A DNA stretch of 64,000 nucleotides from Tridacna crocea (taxonomy: Eukaryota; Mollusca; Bivalvia; Cardiida; Cardiidae), in assembly GCA_943736015.1 (NCBI GenBank), contig OX031066.1:5456245-5520244 (forward strand), read 5' to 3'. Positions within the stretch are counted from its first letter, which is position 1, and each line of letters starts with the position of its first letter. The notes beneath the pieces are model-generated. The model worked only from the letters and a program-made list of their open reading frames with translations. It was not told where the DNA came from and ran no database searches. Of the stretch, positions 63,501 through 64,000 are shown piece by piece. A program made the position numbers and the translations under genes.

Positions 63501-64000
63501 TTGGAATCTCGTTCCAGACTCTTAACGGACATGCGGCTATTTTTTCAAGGCAATGCCGTTTGCTTTTCTTTCCAAACAACCGATCGATGCTTTCTATGTT
63601 TACTATATTTTCCAAAAGCCAATCCTCCTTATTCTGTTTTCCCAGCACTCTTCCAAAACACAAGATTATTTATTTATTTATTCATTTATTTATTTATCTA
63701 TTTAAAGACAAAAAATTCGAAATTTATTGTTTGCCAAGTTTCAGCTTGACTTTAATTTTTCGAAAAATTGGTAGTGATACGTATACCAAAAAAGGCCCGT
63801 CTGCATAATATTTAGTGAATAAGTAGGCTAATATTCTTCCTCTTTCATGGCATTTGATTCAGCTACATCTTAATTGTGCCACACAAATTAACATTTATAA
63901 TGCCTAACTATGTCTTTCGCCCCAACATTAAAAGGAAATTAATTGAAAGGGTTAGAATGTGCCCAAAACTCTAGAAATAAAACTTGATCTACTTGTTCAA
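63501..64000. other. Intergenic; (ATTT)n at about 63665-63705
   Basis: No gene recognised to the window edge. Confidence 0.4.

Noticed and set aside
1-64000. A transposase gene for the TTAA MITEs
   Set aside because: I looked for long frames or acidic-residue blocks typical of piggyBac or Kolobok transposases; the only long enzymatic frames belong to the LINE.

Overview
The window is animal nuclear DNA, most likely from a heterodont bivalve mollusc. I infer this from AT-rich, intron-bearing host sequence, a methyl-CpG-binding MBD2/3 gene with split coding exons, an I-superfamily LINE with RNase H, and several short repeats that I recognise from clam and mussel assemblies (hairpins beginning AGCTCACCTGAGCAC, palindromes built on AGATCAGACTGCAC, and double hairpins built on GTCTCGGATTAGCCTGCGCA). 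The exact species cannot be named from the sequence.

Host genes: only two are supported. (1) The last three coding exons of an MBD2/3 orthologue (719-809, 5176-5330, 6676-6765, + strand) encode the conserved LFWEKRLQG..ELPK region and the C-terminal p66-binding coiled coil; the MBD domain itself must lie left of the window. (2) A small two-exon gene (57207-57366, 59714-59811, + strand) encodes an 80-residue precursor with a signal peptide, a Ser/Thr-rich mature segment and a hydrophobic C-terminal tail, followed by AATAAA. Its layout is that of a CD24/CD52-type GPI-anchored mucin-like peptide. Everything else that is recognisable is repetitive.

Repeats: the dominant component is a swarm of roughly 40 copies of a ~230-bp element bounded by TTAA, with termini like TTAACCCTTTACCAAAC and a ~33-bp perfect central palindrome (…GGAGAAAATGCTGGT/ACCAGCATTTTCTCC…). 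I call it family A; subfamilies B and C share its layout with other cores. A second TTAA-bounded palindromic family (D, core AGATCAGACTGCAC) and a 550-bp TTAA family (E) are interspersed. No transposase gene for any of them is present. Other DNA elements are a 2.6-kb hAT-type insertion (2099-4684), a 4.6-kb element with ~150-bp inverted ends (31965-36551), two 402-bp MITEs with 8-bp target duplications, foldbacks at 11.7, 12.9, 29.1 and 59.4 kb, three G/C-rich 15-bp minisatellite loci (two of them foldbacks), and a family with hairpin ends (H) that carries a 166-bp tandem array.

Layout: 0-7 kb MBD2/3 with repeat-filled introns; 7-14.8 kb dense TTAA elements; 14.84-21.35 kb a nearly intact, recently inserted LINE with an 11-bp target duplication; 21.4-31.7 kb mixed MITEs and an inverted/tandem repeat complex; 32-38.4 kb a large nested element; 38.5-56 kb TTAA elements, microsatellites and minisatellites; 57.2-59.8 kb the small secreted/GPI-type gene; 59.9-64 kb more TTAA elements. 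Nested and end-to-end insertions give a relative order of events and show directly that family A duplicates TTAA.
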